From JBPYCR01 sp051846935 (GTDB taxonomy: Bacteria; Bacillota; Bacilli; Bacillales; Amphibacillaceae): a stretch of 64,000 bases of DNA. Position numbers and translations under genes: made by a program. Numbering within the stretch: the first letter of the stretch is position 1; every line of letters begins with the position of its first letter. Shown one piece after another: positions 52,841 through 61,390 of the stretch. The stretch spans positions 37,423 through 101,422 of the forward strand of contig NZ_JBPYCS010000008.1 of NCBI RefSeq assembly GCF_051846935.1, read 5' to 3'. Below the pieces are notes generated by a model. That model did not search any database. It saw nothing but the letters and a program-made list of their open reading frames with translations, and was not told the origin of the DNA.

Positions 52841-53099
52841 GCGAGATTGAGTCACGTATTTGTGGGTGTTATTTTAAGAAGTTAAAAAACCTCTCTTTGT
52901 ATTCGTTAATTTTAGTATTGATTCCTACCGACCGCAGTAGATATACACTACGCTTTCCGTGCCCGCGGAAAGCACCCATCTGCAGTGAAAATCAACCGTG
53001 TTATTCATGTATATCGTTCGAAGTAAAATTGATTACATATTATCTAGTTAGATTCGTGCATCTGTTCCCCCACAAACATTTTACGCATACCAACGGCGA
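52836..53099 (-). mobile_element. MITE family A, copy 4 with 9-bp target duplication
   Basis: Element 52845-53090 (246 bp) with the perfect direct repeat CAACGGCGA at 52836-52844 and 53091-53099. It is 17 bp shorter than copies 1 and 2: the AGGAGGCTGAAGCCG piece of the inner hairpin and two other bases are lost. Inserted at the edge of a family-B element. A frame of 137 codons runs through both repeats but has no coding character. Confidence 0.87.
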
Positions 53100-53197
53100 C
53101 AATAACCGCCCGCAGCGTGTTTTTTCATGGCTCTAAAATAGCCACCAACAAATACGTGACGCACTCATTAAAGCGACTCCCGTTGACTTTTTTTACA

Positions 53198-53240
53198 CGG
53201 CATAATAAAATGAATGACAGTCAGTCATTTTATTATGCCG
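53198..53240 (+). promoter_or_regulatory. TetR promoter with a 43-bp palindromic operator
   Basis: CGGCATAATAAAATGA (53198-53213) and TCATTTTATTATGCCG (53225-53240) are perfect inverted repeats around an 11-base centre. A promoter with TTGACT (53183-53188) and TAAAAT (53206-53211, 17 bp) overlaps it, so a bound repressor would block it. The inner 25 bp AAAATGA-N11-TCATTTT is shared with the site before the pump genes. Confidence 0.75.
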
Positions 53241-53272
53241 TTTCAATTACATCATATTCCGAGGAGAATCCA

Positions 53273-53845
53273 ATGGACAATAAAAAGGATAAAATTATTG
53301 CATCTGCAATTTCCGTCTTTCGTGAAAAGGGAATTGAAAAAACGAAAGTATCCGACATTGTAAAAGGGGCCGGAATTGCCCAAGGTACTTTTTATTTATA
53401 CTTTTCTTCTAAATTAGCTGTGATGCCATCAATTGCAACCGTTATGATGGAAAAAACCTTGAAAGAAATTCAACAGCAATATGAACCGTCAGATCCCTTC
53501 CCGAAACAACTGGAACAAATTATTCATGCTGTTTTTCAAGTTACTAGTAATAACCGCGAAATTTTTTCGCTTATGCTTGCAGGAATGGCGTCTAGTGAAC
53601 ACTTAAAAGACTGGGAAATTATTTACGCCCCTTATTATAAGTGGATGAGCAATTTTTTAGAACAAGCAATTCAACAGAAAGCCATACGTTCAACTATTTC
53701 AACAGATCGTACTGCTGTTTTATTAATTGGCGTTATTGAGTCTGGTGCTGAACAATCCTTTTTATATAGTGAATTAGATGACGATGAAATGGAACAAAAA
53801 AAACAAGATGTCTTAAATTTTATTTTGAATGCTTTAGCCTCATAA
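53273..53845 (+). CDS. TetR-family repressor of the SMR pump pair
   Basis: 190 residues. The N-terminal TetR HTH (KDKIIASAISVFREKGIEKTKVSDIVKGAGIAQGTFYLYF, residues 5-45 approximately) is complete. The C-terminal helical domain gives no ligand clue. Start ATG 53273 has CGAGGAGA upstream. It resembles YvdT, which lies beside yvdS-yvdR in Bacillus; here a two-gene SMR set follows 94 bp later with a matching operator. Probably represses itself and the pump, released by a cationic drug or by-product. Confidence 0.88.
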   Translation: MDNKKDKIIASAISVFREKGIEKTKVSDIVKGAGIAQGTFYLYFSSKLAVMPSIATVMMEKTLKEIQQQYEPSDPFPKQLEQIIHAVFQVTSNNREIFSLMLAGMASSEHLKDWEIIYAPYYKWMSNFLEQAIQQKAIRSTISTDRTAVLLIGVIESGAEQSFLYSELDDDEMEQKKQDVLNFILNALAS

Positions 53846-53894
53846 GCAACTTTGTGCTTGAGGTCGATTGCAGCAACCAAACTATACATTCAAT

Positions 53895-53919
53895 AAAATG
53901 ACTGAATGTCAGTCATTTT
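53895..53919 (+). promoter_or_regulatory. TetR operator before the SMR pump genes
   Basis: AAAATGACTG-AATGT-CAGTCATTTT, a perfect palindrome with 10-base arms. It shares the AAAATGA and GTCAGTCATTTT parts with the palindrome in front of tetR. It lies 21 bp before the first SMR start codon. Confidence 0.75.
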
Positions 53920-53939
53920 GTGCAGAAAGGATTTTACAC

Positions 53940-54290
53940 ATGAAAAATAAAGCCTGGATTTATGTTGGCTTAACAAGTCTTTTTGAGCTCATTTGGATTT
54001 TTGGATTTAATGTGGCAAGTACGTGGTGGCATTGGGCACTAATCGTAGTTTTTATACTACTCGATCTACACTTTTTATCGCGTGCATGCGAATCGTTACC
54101 AACTGGAACGGTATACGCCATATTTGCCGCGGCCGGAACAATTGGAACAGCATTAATGGACGTATTCATTTTCAATGAACAACTAACAAATAGTAAAATT
54201 CTTTTTATGGGGCTAATCATTATCGGTGTCATTGGTTTAAATGTTGCTGATAACCGATCAAGCGCAGATAAGAAGGGAGAAATGGCTTAA
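53940..54290 (+). CDS. SMR-family efflux subunit, YvdR/YkkC type (first of a pair)
   Basis: 116 residues, four transmembrane helices. The membrane glutamate needed for proton/drug exchange is in SLFELIWIFGF (Glu15), followed by the W-rich STWWHW loop and LPTGTVYAIFAAAGTIGTAL. GGATTTTACAC near an AGAAAGG site precedes ATG 53940. Its stop overlaps the next ATG by one base; the two subunits presumably form a heterodimer. No guanidine riboswitch is seen; control is by the TetR operator. Confidence 0.88.
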   Translation: MKNKAWIYVGLTSLFELIWIFGFNVASTWWHWALIVVFILLDLHFLSRACESLPTGTVYAIFAAAGTIGTALMDVFIFNEQLTNSKILFMGLIIIGVIGLNVADNRSSADKKGEMA

Positions 54291-54604
54291 TGGGCTGGTT
54301 ATTTGTTGCACTCGCTTCAGCATGTGAAATGGTCGGTGTACTCGGACTGCGATTATACAGCACAGACCGAAATTTACGAAATGGATTCATCTATTTTGGA
54401 GGTATCGCTGTTTCATTTGCTTTTATTTATATGTCGTTTTCGTACTTGCTCGTCAGTGTTGCATATTCTGTTTATGTTGGATTTGGGACTGCTGGTGCCG
54501 TTATTATGAATATGCTTTTTTTTAGCGAATCGAAAAGCATGTTTCGAATCGTTAGTTTAGTGATGATCATTGCAGGAGTGACCGGTTTAAAAGCACTTTC
54601 ATAA
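54290..54604 (+). CDS. SMR-family efflux subunit, YvdS/YkkD type (second of a pair)
   Basis: 104 residues, four transmembrane helices; the essential Glu is in LASACEMVGVLGLRLY (Glu13). SVAYSVYVGFGTAGAVIMN corresponds to helix 3. Pairs with the preceding 116-residue subunit to export cationic compounds. The 472-bp gap after it (to 55077) contains one weak hairpin (GAATAGAC near 54722 with GTCTATTC near 54760), possibly the terminator, and nothing else I can identify. Confidence 0.88.
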   Translation: MGWLFVALASACEMVGVLGLRLYSTDRNLRNGFIYFGGIAVSFAFIYMSFSYLLVSVAYSVYVGFGTAGAVIMNMLFFSESKSMFRIVSLVMIIAGVTGLKALS

Positions 54605-55076
54605 CAAATCTTTAATAATGGATCTAGCAATAAATCGGATCTATGCAGACCGAAAAACATGTTGCAGCATAAAGCTGGGATACCACACTTAAAAGCGATT
54701 AGTAATAATTCAGCTGTAAATAGGAATAGACAAGGGAAGTGCGTAAGAATAAACATTCCGAGTCTATTCTTATCTATTTCATAACAACCACTAGCACTAG
54801 ACTAAAGGATTAATACGGATTGTTTTCAGTAATGGATAAACGAAAATATACCATCTTCAACCCTTTATTTGCTATAGTAGAAGGGATAACTATAGAAACG
54901 CACCATCGTACGATAAGCAGCATCCAATTTCATTTCTATAACGACACGATACAGTAATCAACTTCCGTCCGGTAAGATGGAAATAAATGCATCGTAACTT
55001 AGACTACAAGCATTTTAAAGTAAATTGAAATAAAGCAAGACTTGCACATATGACTACGTTAAGGGAGGAGAAAGGT

Positions 55077-55709
55077 TTGCGCTTACAACAGGCTGGAATC
55101 TACTATTATTTGTCCGGGTTGATTATTTTAACGTTAGGTATCGCACTCGCAATTGGATCACAACTTGGGACATCTCCTTTTGATGCACTACTCGTTGGTT
55201 TATATCGTACTTTTGGCCTTTCCGTAGGTAGCTGGGAAATTGTTGTAGGAGCATCAATGATTGCATGCAATGCACTAGCTGAACGAAAAAAGCCGGAATA
55301 CTTTGCTTTAATTACATCTTTAATTACTGGAATTGGTATTGATTTTTGGTTGTTTATGCTTAATCTCTCTTTTGTTCCACATACATTAATTGGCCAATGG
55401 TTATATTTAATAGCAAGCCTTTTACTAACTGGATTAGGAATTTCTATTTATTTACAGTCAGAAATTGCCCCAAACCCGATGGATCGCTCTATGCTTATCG
55501 TCTCGAATATAACTGGTTTAAATGTTACGTATTCGCGAGCACTTATTAATGTTGCCCTTGTCATTATTGCCTTTTTATTTAATGGAGCAATTGGGATCGG
55601 TACATTGCTTAACGCAATAATTACTGGAATGTTTATAAGTCTGTTTTTGCCTTACTTTCAACGATTGCGGAATAGATCTATAAATGATAGAAAACGATTC
55701 GTTTCTTGA
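55077..55709 (+). CDS. YczE/YyaS-type integral membrane protein
   Basis: About 210 residues, five or more transmembrane segments with short loops. Blocks GSQLGTSPFDALLVGL, SWEIVVGASMIACN and YLQSEIAPNPMDRSML are those of the YitT/YczE/YyaS group. YczE in Bacillus affects surfactin synthesis; the molecular function of the group is unknown. TTG 55077 follows a strong GGGAGGAG at 6 bases, better than ATG 55050, which has no ribosome site. Monocistronic. Confidence 0.75.
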   Translation: MRLQQAGIYYYLSGLIILTLGIALAIGSQLGTSPFDALLVGLYRTFGLSVGSWEIVVGASMIACNALAERKKPEYFALITSLITGIGIDFWLFMLNLSFVPHTLIGQWLYLIASLLLTGLGISIYLQSEIAPNPMDRSMLIVSNITGLNVTYSRALINVALVIIAFLFNGAIGIGTLLNAIITGMFISLFLPYFQRLRNRSINDRKRFVS

Positions 55710-55778
55710 TTTGTTTAAACGTTATTTAGAAGGTAAACAAAATAACAGTGGGCAGCTTCTGTACGCGTAATAAATCAT

Positions 55779-56456
55779 TTAAACGGTTTCGACCTTTGCA
55801 CTTTGCACCCCTTTCATTTTATGGATATAAGTATATATATCCGTCGCTAAATAATCTTTCACAGTAAAAATATTGATCCCTAATTGGAAATTCCCTTCTG
55901 GTAAGTCTTCTATTTTCATACTTTTTATTTCAAGCTTTTTTTGTTTTAACTGTGTAATTATTTGATCGATTTCTTCATTATTTGAAACGTAAATTGTCAA
56001 TTTCATCTCGCGGGCTCGTAATCGCTTTGGGCCGATAACGCCTATAATCGCAGGTAAAACCTTTAAGCTAAATAAAATAAATACGGCTGCAAGAATTGCA
56101 TCAAAATAAAATCCCCCACCAACTGCGATCCCAATCCCTGCGGCAGCCCATATTATTGCGGCAGTTGTAAGCCCAGAAACGGTCAGACCGCCACGCCTTA
56201 ATATTACTCCAGCGCCTAAAAATCCAATTCCACTAACAATCTGTGCCGCCAAACGCATAGGATCTGTTCGGATGTTTTCCGATGCATCTGCAAACTGTTT
56301 TGCCGCATCGATAGAAACGACTGTCAATAAGCAGCTTGCTACGGAAATAACGATACACGTCTTTAGTCCAAGTGGTTTGTTTTTTAATTCACGCTCCAGG
56401 CCAATAATCATCCCTAGAAATGCTGCTAATCCAAATCTTAATACGATTTCCTCCAC
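55779..56456 (-). CDS. MgtC/SapB-family membrane protein
   Basis: 225 residues. The MgtC domain (residues 1-140) has four to five transmembrane helices with LGMIIGLERELKNKPLGLKTC, RTDPMRLAAQIVSGIGFLGAGVILRRG and TVSGLTTAAIIWAAAGIGIAVG, split here at about residues 14-115. The C-terminal 85 residues are a soluble ACT-like domain (MKLTIYVSNNEEIDQIITQL). Family members influence magnesium and phosphate balance by way of ATP synthase or phosphate import; role here unknown. Start taken as GTG 56456. Confidence 0.85.
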   Translation of the reverse strand: MEEIVLRFGLAAFLGMIIGLERELKNKPLGLKTCIVISVASCLLTVVSIDAAKQFADASENIRTDPMRLAAQIVSGIGFLGAGVILRRGGLTVSGLTTAAIIWAAAGIGIAVGGGFYFDAILAAVFILFSLKVLPAIIGVIGPKRLRAREMKLTIYVSNNEEIDQIITQLKQKKLEIKSMKIEDLPEGNFQLGINIFTVKDYLATDIYTYIHKMKGVQSAKVETV

Positions 56457-56806
56457 ACCTTCACCCCTTTATATTCTATTTCGGCTTTACGGTCTTAAGA
56501 AGATGGACGTATGACATGTAGCTTCATTATTTTTGCTATCCAATTTATACCCTGTTTTAATGAAATTGAATCAAATGAGTTAATATGAAGTATAGCAAAG
56601 GGCTGCACTTCCAATCCAACGTGCAAGCAACGTAAACGAAAATGAAGTGTTTAGGAACAACTGCCCGAGTCATACGCTGTTATATGGAATTCATTTTAAT
56701 CGGAAGGATAGGCAACTGACAAGGAAAACTCATTCCGTTACAATAGAATCATACGATTGAATAGTTGCAAAAAGACCATTTACTTGTTATTCCGAAAGGG
56801 GAACAT

Positions 56807-57700
56807 ATGAATAAAGTTTATTTGGGGATTTTAGTTATCTTAACGACTTCCTTAATGGGGTCCGCATTTGCCATTGGAAAAATTGGACTCCTATATGCAT
56901 CTCCCCTTTTGTTAGTAGCTTTACGCTTTACATTAGCGGGAATTATTATGGCGATAATCGTTTTCATAACAAAACAATCCCATCCAAAAACATATAAAGA
57001 TTGGCTCAAAATATTCATTATCGGCTTATTTCAAACAGCTGGTGTTATGGGCTGCATTTTTGTTAGCTTACGTACAATAACAGCTGGCGAATCGTCCATC
57101 TTAACTTTTATTAATCCACTTCTCGTCATCCTATTTGGAACGTTTTTTTTGAAGCTGCGCTATCAAGCGTTGCAGTGGATCGGAGTGGTTGTCGGATTTA
57201 TAGGGGTATTTATTACGTTTGGCGCTCATGTCGAGTTAAAAGTCGGGACCTTACTCGGTTTTCTTTCCGCAGTGTCATGGGCAATTGGCACATTAATTAT
57301 TAAGACGTGGGGTAACTCGTACAATGTGTGGGTTTTAACTGCTTATCAAATGCTGTTCGGTGGCATTATTCTGTTTGGAAGTAGTCTTCTATTTGAAAAA
57401 CCATTCTTTGAAATTGTTCCTTTATCCATTTTCATTTTACTATGGCTAGCAATTATGGCTTCTGTCGTTCAATTTGCAGTTTGGTTTTATTTATTGCAGA
57501 AAGGAGACCCAGGCAAAACAAGTGCGTTTTTATTTCTTGCGCCTCTGTTTGGTGTGTTATCCGGGTGGATATTGCTAGATGAAAAAATAGAGTGGTTCGG
57601 TTATGTTGGCGGTATCTTTATATTTATTGGAATATTTCTCGCAAATTGGACGAATAAAAAAAGAGAAAAAAAGTGTGGCACACTTACAAGTCAAGGTTAG
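56807..57700 (+). CDS. EamA-family (DMT) transporter
   Basis: About 297 residues with ten transmembrane helices in two EamA repeats (LTTSLMGSAFAIGKIGL and PLLLVALRFTLAGI in the first; GFLSAVSWAIGTLIIKTWG and TAYQMLFGG in the second). The FINPLLVILFGTFFL and FLFLAPLFGVLSGWILLDE ends of each half are standard. GAAAGGGGAAC precedes ATG 56807. Such proteins export amino acids or other metabolites; substrate unknown. The 350-bp region upstream has no feature that I can name. Confidence 0.85.
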   Translation: MNKVYLGILVILTTSLMGSAFAIGKIGLLYASPLLLVALRFTLAGIIMAIIVFITKQSHPKTYKDWLKIFIIGLFQTAGVMGCIFVSLRTITAGESSILTFINPLLVILFGTFFLKLRYQALQWIGVVVGFIGVFITFGAHVELKVGTLLGFLSAVSWAIGTLIIKTWGNSYNVWVLTAYQMLFGGIILFGSSLLFEKPFFEIVPLSIFILLWLAIMASVVQFAVWFYLLQKGDPGKTSAFLFLAPLFGVLSGWILLDEKIEWFGYVGGIFIFIGIFLANWTNKKREKKCGTLTSQG

Positions 57701-57808
57701 ACGGATTAAAGTAGTTGTAAATAAAACATGAGCAGTCTCAAATTGCTCGCATAAATTTCAACGCAATTGCCAAACTAATGAGCAAAGGCAATGGAGGAGC
57801 TGAAGCGA

Positions 57809-57955
57809 ATGAGCAACAATAGTAAAAAGAGAAATAACCAATTTAAGAAAAATGAACAAAGCGGAGAACATCGGAATGGCCGTAAAAGCCCTTTTAAAAA
57901 TCATGCAGAAGATGGAAATGAGCCTAACGAATATTTAGATCAAAAAAGCGACTAA
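57809..57955 (+). CDS. Small basic hydrophilic protein, unknown
   Basis: 48 codons starting at ATG 57809 with ATGGAGGAG 9-15 bases upstream. The protein is rich in Asn, Lys, Glu and Ser with no hydrophobic stretch (it begins MSNNSKKRNNQFKKNEQSGE). It could be a small spore or DNA-associated protein, but I do not recognise it. It might equally be the leading part of the decayed element that follows in the same frame after the stop. Confidence 0.35.
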   Translation: MSNNSKKRNNQFKKNEQSGEHRNGRKSPFKNHAEDGNEPNEYLDQKSD

Positions 57956-58057
57956 GGACAAGGACGTAACAAGAAGGCTCCGCCAAAGAAGGAAAAAACC
58001 AAATCTGAACCTAAGAAACGTAGGTGTAACCTAAAGGAAGAGCGTGAACAATGGTGA

Positions 58058-58284
58058 AAAGAAAAGGCTGAAAGAGAATACGAGACCTTGAAATACACAA
58101 GCCCCAAGGAATGTATCCATTGTCCATTGGCTACTGAAGGCATTTGTCAAAAAGTATTTAAGGTGAGATCACCAAAAATCTTCGAAGACATATTGCTCCA
58201 AAAGCTTGGAAAATCATCTGTAATCGACGTATAGCCGTTGAACGAATTCATACAGCATTCTACCAAGAAACAGAGGTTGCATAG
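58058..58284 (+). pseudogene. Decayed DDE transposase, C-terminal part
   Basis: The translation YTSPKECIHCPLATEGICQKVFKV, then after a +1 frameshift near 58164 ITKNLRRHIAPKAWKIICNRRIAVER, matches the Cys-rich and RTAVERV region of Bacillaceae IS transposases (recalled, not searched). The normal continuation NAYLKEFFQL is absent: it runs into IHTAFYQETEVA and a stop, the point where the B4/B5 repeat begins. A stop codon at 58055 also breaks it upstream. It is a dead insertion sequence fragment. Confidence 0.65.
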
Positions 58285-58513
58285 CAACACCAACTCGTCT
58301 ATGTGGAATCCGGATCCACGCAGACTGCTGCAGGAATAGCAACAGCCGAAAATCCATTTTAAAAGTTTTTGGGAAAAACGTTTAAAATTAGTTGAGGCAT
58401 TGCCTGCGGAAAGCGGAGTGGATTCGGATGGAACACAGCATTTTTAAGTCGATTTTAAAATTCTGTTCTTTTGTCATTTTTTAAAATGGCAATTATGAAA
58501 TTGACTCAAATAG
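58243..58513 (+). repeat. Hairpin repeat family B with transposase tail, copy B5
   Basis: Close copy of 3772-4049. Outer arms ATCCGGATCCAC and GTGGATTCGGAT (one mismatch), core AGCAACAGCCGAAAATCCA, then TTAGTTGAGGCATTGCC. It joins the decayed transposase, showing that the repeat can sit at the 3' end of an insertion sequence. Confidence 0.68.
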
Positions 58514-58529
58514 CTCCAAATAAAAAAAG

Positions 58530-58593
58530 CTTTTTGAATTGAATTACAGCCTAATTGTTAGACATAAGTCTTCCAATTAGGCATGCAGTTCAA
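58530..58593 (-). terminator. Terminator of the nucleoside-linked operon
   Basis: GCCTAATTG (58549-58557) and CAATTAGGC (58574-58582), with outer TTGAA/TTCAA pairing, then AGCTTTTTTTATT on the minus strand. Confidence 0.7.
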
Positions 58594-58644
58594 TACGCTT
58601 CATAATATGCTCTCTTAATATTGTTCACCTTCACTATTTTATAA

Positions 58645-59274
58645 TCAACCACTTACGTAAGTTTTAAAGCCTTCCAATGCTTCGTCCAACGCTTCATCTG
58701 TTAAAGGGTGTACGCGTTTCAAATTATAGCTACCATAAGCAAGATGTGCTACTTCTTCAATCACTTCCGCTCGGCGGTATGCATCAGCCAACGTTTCTCC
58801 AACAGCTACAACTCCATGGTTAGCAAGTAAAATTCCATTACATTTCTCTTTATTAATCGTCTCCACTGCATATTGTGCTAGTTTTTCTGATCCGTATCGG
58901 GCGTATGGCGCAACTGGCACTTCTCGACCAATGTCAGCAATTGTATAATGTACCGGTGGAATTGCTAAATTTGCACAAGCAAAAATAGTCGCATAGGTCG
59001 AATGGGTGTGCACAATCGCACCAACTCGTTCATCCTTTTCGTAAATATACCGGTGCATGGAAGTTTCAGACGAAGGGTTTCGATGTCCTTTCACAACTTT
59101 TCCGCTATGGACATCGACTTCTAACACGTCATCAATTTCCATTTCATCGTATGGTAAAGCTGAAGGTGTAATATAAATAATATCTCCTTTTCGAACACTA
59201 ACATTTCCTGCCGTTCCTACTGTTAGCCCATTTTTTGAACTCATTTTAGCAAATTTTAATAGTTCTTCTCTCAT
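58645..59274 (-). CDS. Second class II aldolase, fuculose-phosphate type
   Basis: 209 residues. VGTAGNVSVR and ITPSALPYDEM form the phosphate site; Glu70 (PSSE) is the catalytic acid; His89, His91 (VHTHS) and His153 (LANHG) bind zinc. It is clearly related to the aldolase at 30.5 kb but not a recent copy: it differs in the loop between the first His pair and NHG. Last gene of the operon that runs from the nucleoside carrier. It would cleave the ketose-1-phosphate made by the divergent isomerase into DHAP plus an aldehyde. Substrate inferred. Confidence 0.83.
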   Translation of the reverse strand: MREELLKFAKMSSKNGLTVGTAGNVSVRKGDIIYITPSALPYDEMEIDDVLEVDVHSGKVVKGHRNPSSETSMHRYIYEKDERVGAIVHTHSTYATIFACANLAIPPVHYTIADIGREVPVAPYARYGSEKLAQYAVETINKEKCNGILLANHGVVAVGETLADAYRRAEVIEEVAHLAYGSYNLKRVHPLTDEALDEALEGFKTYVSG

Positions 59275-59348
59275 TTTTTATCTCCTCGTTTATATGCTTA
59301 AGCGTCAACCACTTTATTGAAATAAATGTGCACCTAGCAGCTTTTTAA

Positions 59349-60650
59349 TTACAGTAACTTTTCTTTAATTTGTGCTATATGCCAACGCACTGCTTCTTCG
59401 TCGATTGTAAGTAGATTTCCATTTTCATACAGCACCTGCCCATCGACAATCGTATAGGCAACGTCTGCTGCTTTTGCAGCATAAACGAGCTGTGACTCCA
59501 CATTATTGACAGGTGTAGTATGCGTGCTTTGTAAATCCACTAACGTAATATCTGCTTTTTTTCCTATTTCAATCGTACCGATATCTTTGTTTAATCCAAC
59601 TGCTTGAGCACCTAGACTTGTTGCCAATTGTAACGTCGTATAGGCAGGTAAAGCTGTCGGGTCTTCTAGTGTAACTTTTTGGAGAAAACTCGCAAATCGC
59701 ATCTCTTCAAACATATCTAAAACATTGTTGCTCGCTGAACCATCCGTTCCAAGCCCGACTGCGACGTCTGCTTTTACTAAGTCAGTAATTGGCGCCACAC
59801 CACTAGCAAGCTTCATATTGCTTTTTGGATTATGAATAATTCCAACATTTCGTTGTTTTAAAATTAAAATTTCCTCAGGTGTCAAATGTACACCATGAGC
59901 TGCAATAACATGGCGAGAGAATAAGCCAACTTCTTCCATCAATTTGATTGGTGTCCGATTATACCTTTCGGAAATAATTCGCAATTCATCTCTTGTTTCA
60001 GCCAAGTGTGTATGAATCCCTACATCCAATCGCTCCGCTTGGACAATAATTTTTTTTATTGTTTCTGGTGAGCACGTATATGGCGCATGAGGACAAAGCA
60101 TCGTTTGGATGCGGCCATTTGCAGCATTATGCCAATTTAAAACAAGTGAAACGGAGGAAGCGAGCTGATCATCGGTATTTTGTTTCCCTTCGATAATCCC
60201 TTGTGCTAAAATCGCTCGTAAGCCAGATTGTTCAACACCTGTTGCGATCCGTTGCATTCCAAAATACATGTCTGCAAATGTCGTTGTACCGGATTTAATC
60301 ATCTCCGCCATGCTTAACATGGATGCCCAATACATATCCTCATGGGTCATTCGATCCTCTACAGCCCAAATTTCATTCAACCATTTCATCAAAGGAAGAT
60401 CATCCGCATAGCCGCGCAATATACTCATCGGTGTATGGGTATGCGCATTAATGAGCCCTGGAATAGCGATCATTCCTTCCCCATCAATTATTTTATCGGC
60501 TGCTGTATATTCTTTTGGATATTCGCCAACGCCTACAGCTTCTATCTTCCCTGATTGTATATAAATATAGCCATTTTCTATCCGATCTGCTTCTTTCGTC
60601 ATTGGTACGATATGTGTGTTTGTAATTAAAATACTTGCATCTAAGTTCAA
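59349..60650 (-). CDS. mtaD: 5'-deoxyadenosine / MTA / SAH deaminase family
   Basis: 433 residues, amidohydrolase superfamily. Metal ligands are seen: INAHTHTPMS (His70, His72), HTHLAET (His213, His215, with Glu218), AAHGVHL (His252) and GLGTDGSASNN (Asp303). In the SSNA/MtaD group these enzymes deaminate S-adenosylhomocysteine, methylthioadenosine and 5'-deoxyadenosine to the inosine forms. It overlaps no neighbour but lies 11 bp from gntR in the same direction. Context (nucleoside carrier, MtnA-like isomerase, aldolase) favours MTA or 5'-deoxyadenosine rather than SAH. Confidence 0.85.
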   Translation of the reverse strand: MNLDASILITNTHIVPMTKEADRIENGYIYIQSGKIEAVGVGEYPKEYTAADKIIDGEGMIAIPGLINAHTHTPMSILRGYADDLPLMKWLNEIWAVEDRMTHEDMYWASMLSMAEMIKSGTTTFADMYFGMQRIATGVEQSGLRAILAQGIIEGKQNTDDQLASSVSLVLNWHNAANGRIQTMLCPHAPYTCSPETIKKIIVQAERLDVGIHTHLAETRDELRIISERYNRTPIKLMEEVGLFSRHVIAAHGVHLTPEEILILKQRNVGIIHNPKSNMKLASGVAPITDLVKADVAVGLGTDGSASNNVLDMFEEMRFASFLQKVTLEDPTALPAYTTLQLATSLGAQAVGLNKDIGTIEIGKKADITLVDLQSTHTTPVNNVESQLVYAAKAADVAYTIVDGQVLYENGNLLTIDEEAVRWHIAQIKEKLL

Positions 60651-60661
60651 GAGATCACTCC

Positions 60662-61390
60662 CTATCTACGCTTTCTTATAATGTGAAATCGGAGCAAATC
60701 TGTCCGAATATAACTCTTCCCATAATATAATGGTGCATCCTTTGCAAAATAGATTTGCTCTAACACTTGCAAGGATTCACCTGGAGTCACATTTAATTTA
60801 TTTGCGATTTCAACGGTTGCATTTTCTGCATAAATCGTACAATTTGAATGCGTAATATGCGTCTGTTTTTCTTCTTCTAAATAATTAAAAATAGATTCAA
60901 AATTTGTGTTTGCTGTAAAGGGGGCATCTAATAATTCTACTGGTGCGATTGCAATGTCAAAAGCAAATGCTTTCGAATCAGCCGTGCGCACTCTTTCAAA
61001 ACAAGTGACTCGATCTCCACGATTTAGCTGCAAAAACTTTTCAATTTCCTTCGAAGCTGGGATCGTCTCCACCTTAACATCGGTTGTTCCAAGCTGAAAC
61101 CCACGTTTTTTAATAAAGGTGGTCATACTTTCAAGTTCCTCAAGCCCTGCCATCAGCTTTGATTCCGTGTTTCGGACAAATGTTCCGACACCATGCCGGC
61201 GGTCTATATATCCATCAAGCTCCAACCGTTGCAAGGCTTCCCTTAAGGCTGTTCGGCTTACGTGCAATGAACTTGCTAATTCTTTTTCTGACGCTAACCT
61301 CTCTCCTACGTGCCAAGTCCCATTTTGAATAAGCTCTACCAACTTCTCATAAATTCTGTCTGGAAGTGATGGGTGTTTTTTTATTTGCAT
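60662..61390 (-). CDS. GntR regulator with UTRA sensor domain
   Basis: About 242 residues of the HutC subgroup. HTH: LPDRIYEKLVELIQNGTWHVGERLASEKELASSLHVSRTALREAL in residues 8-55, followed by HGVGTFV. The UTRA domain (about 95-240) has VTCFERVRTADSKAFAFDIAIAP and the terminal SYIRTDLLRFHIIRKR. Start ATG 61390 has AAGGGGAG 10 bases upstream; a GTG at 61393 is also possible. It lies in the middle of the operon it probably controls; inducer expected to be a nucleoside or sugar phosphate. Confidence 0.85.
   Translation of the reverse strand: MQIKKHPSLPDRIYEKLVELIQNGTWHVGERLASEKELASSLHVSRTALREALQRLELDGYIDRRHGVGTFVRNTESKLMAGLEELESMTTFIKKRGFQLGTTDVKVETIPASKEIEKFLQLNRGDRVTCFERVRTADSKAFAFDIAIAPVELLDAPFTANTNFESIFNYLEEEKQTHITHSNCTIYAENATVEIANKLNVTPGESLQVLEQIYFAKDAPLYYGKSYIRTDLLRFHIIRKRR

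Noticed and set aside
52723..53136. Open frame of 137 codons on the plus strand
   Set aside because: It runs through hairpin repeat B6 and MITE copy 4; there is no ribosome site, and the other MITE copies do not keep the frame.
53846..53939. ykkC/guanidine riboswitch before the SMR pair
   Set aside because: Only about 94 bp, filled by the TetR palindrome; no conserved riboswitch sequence.
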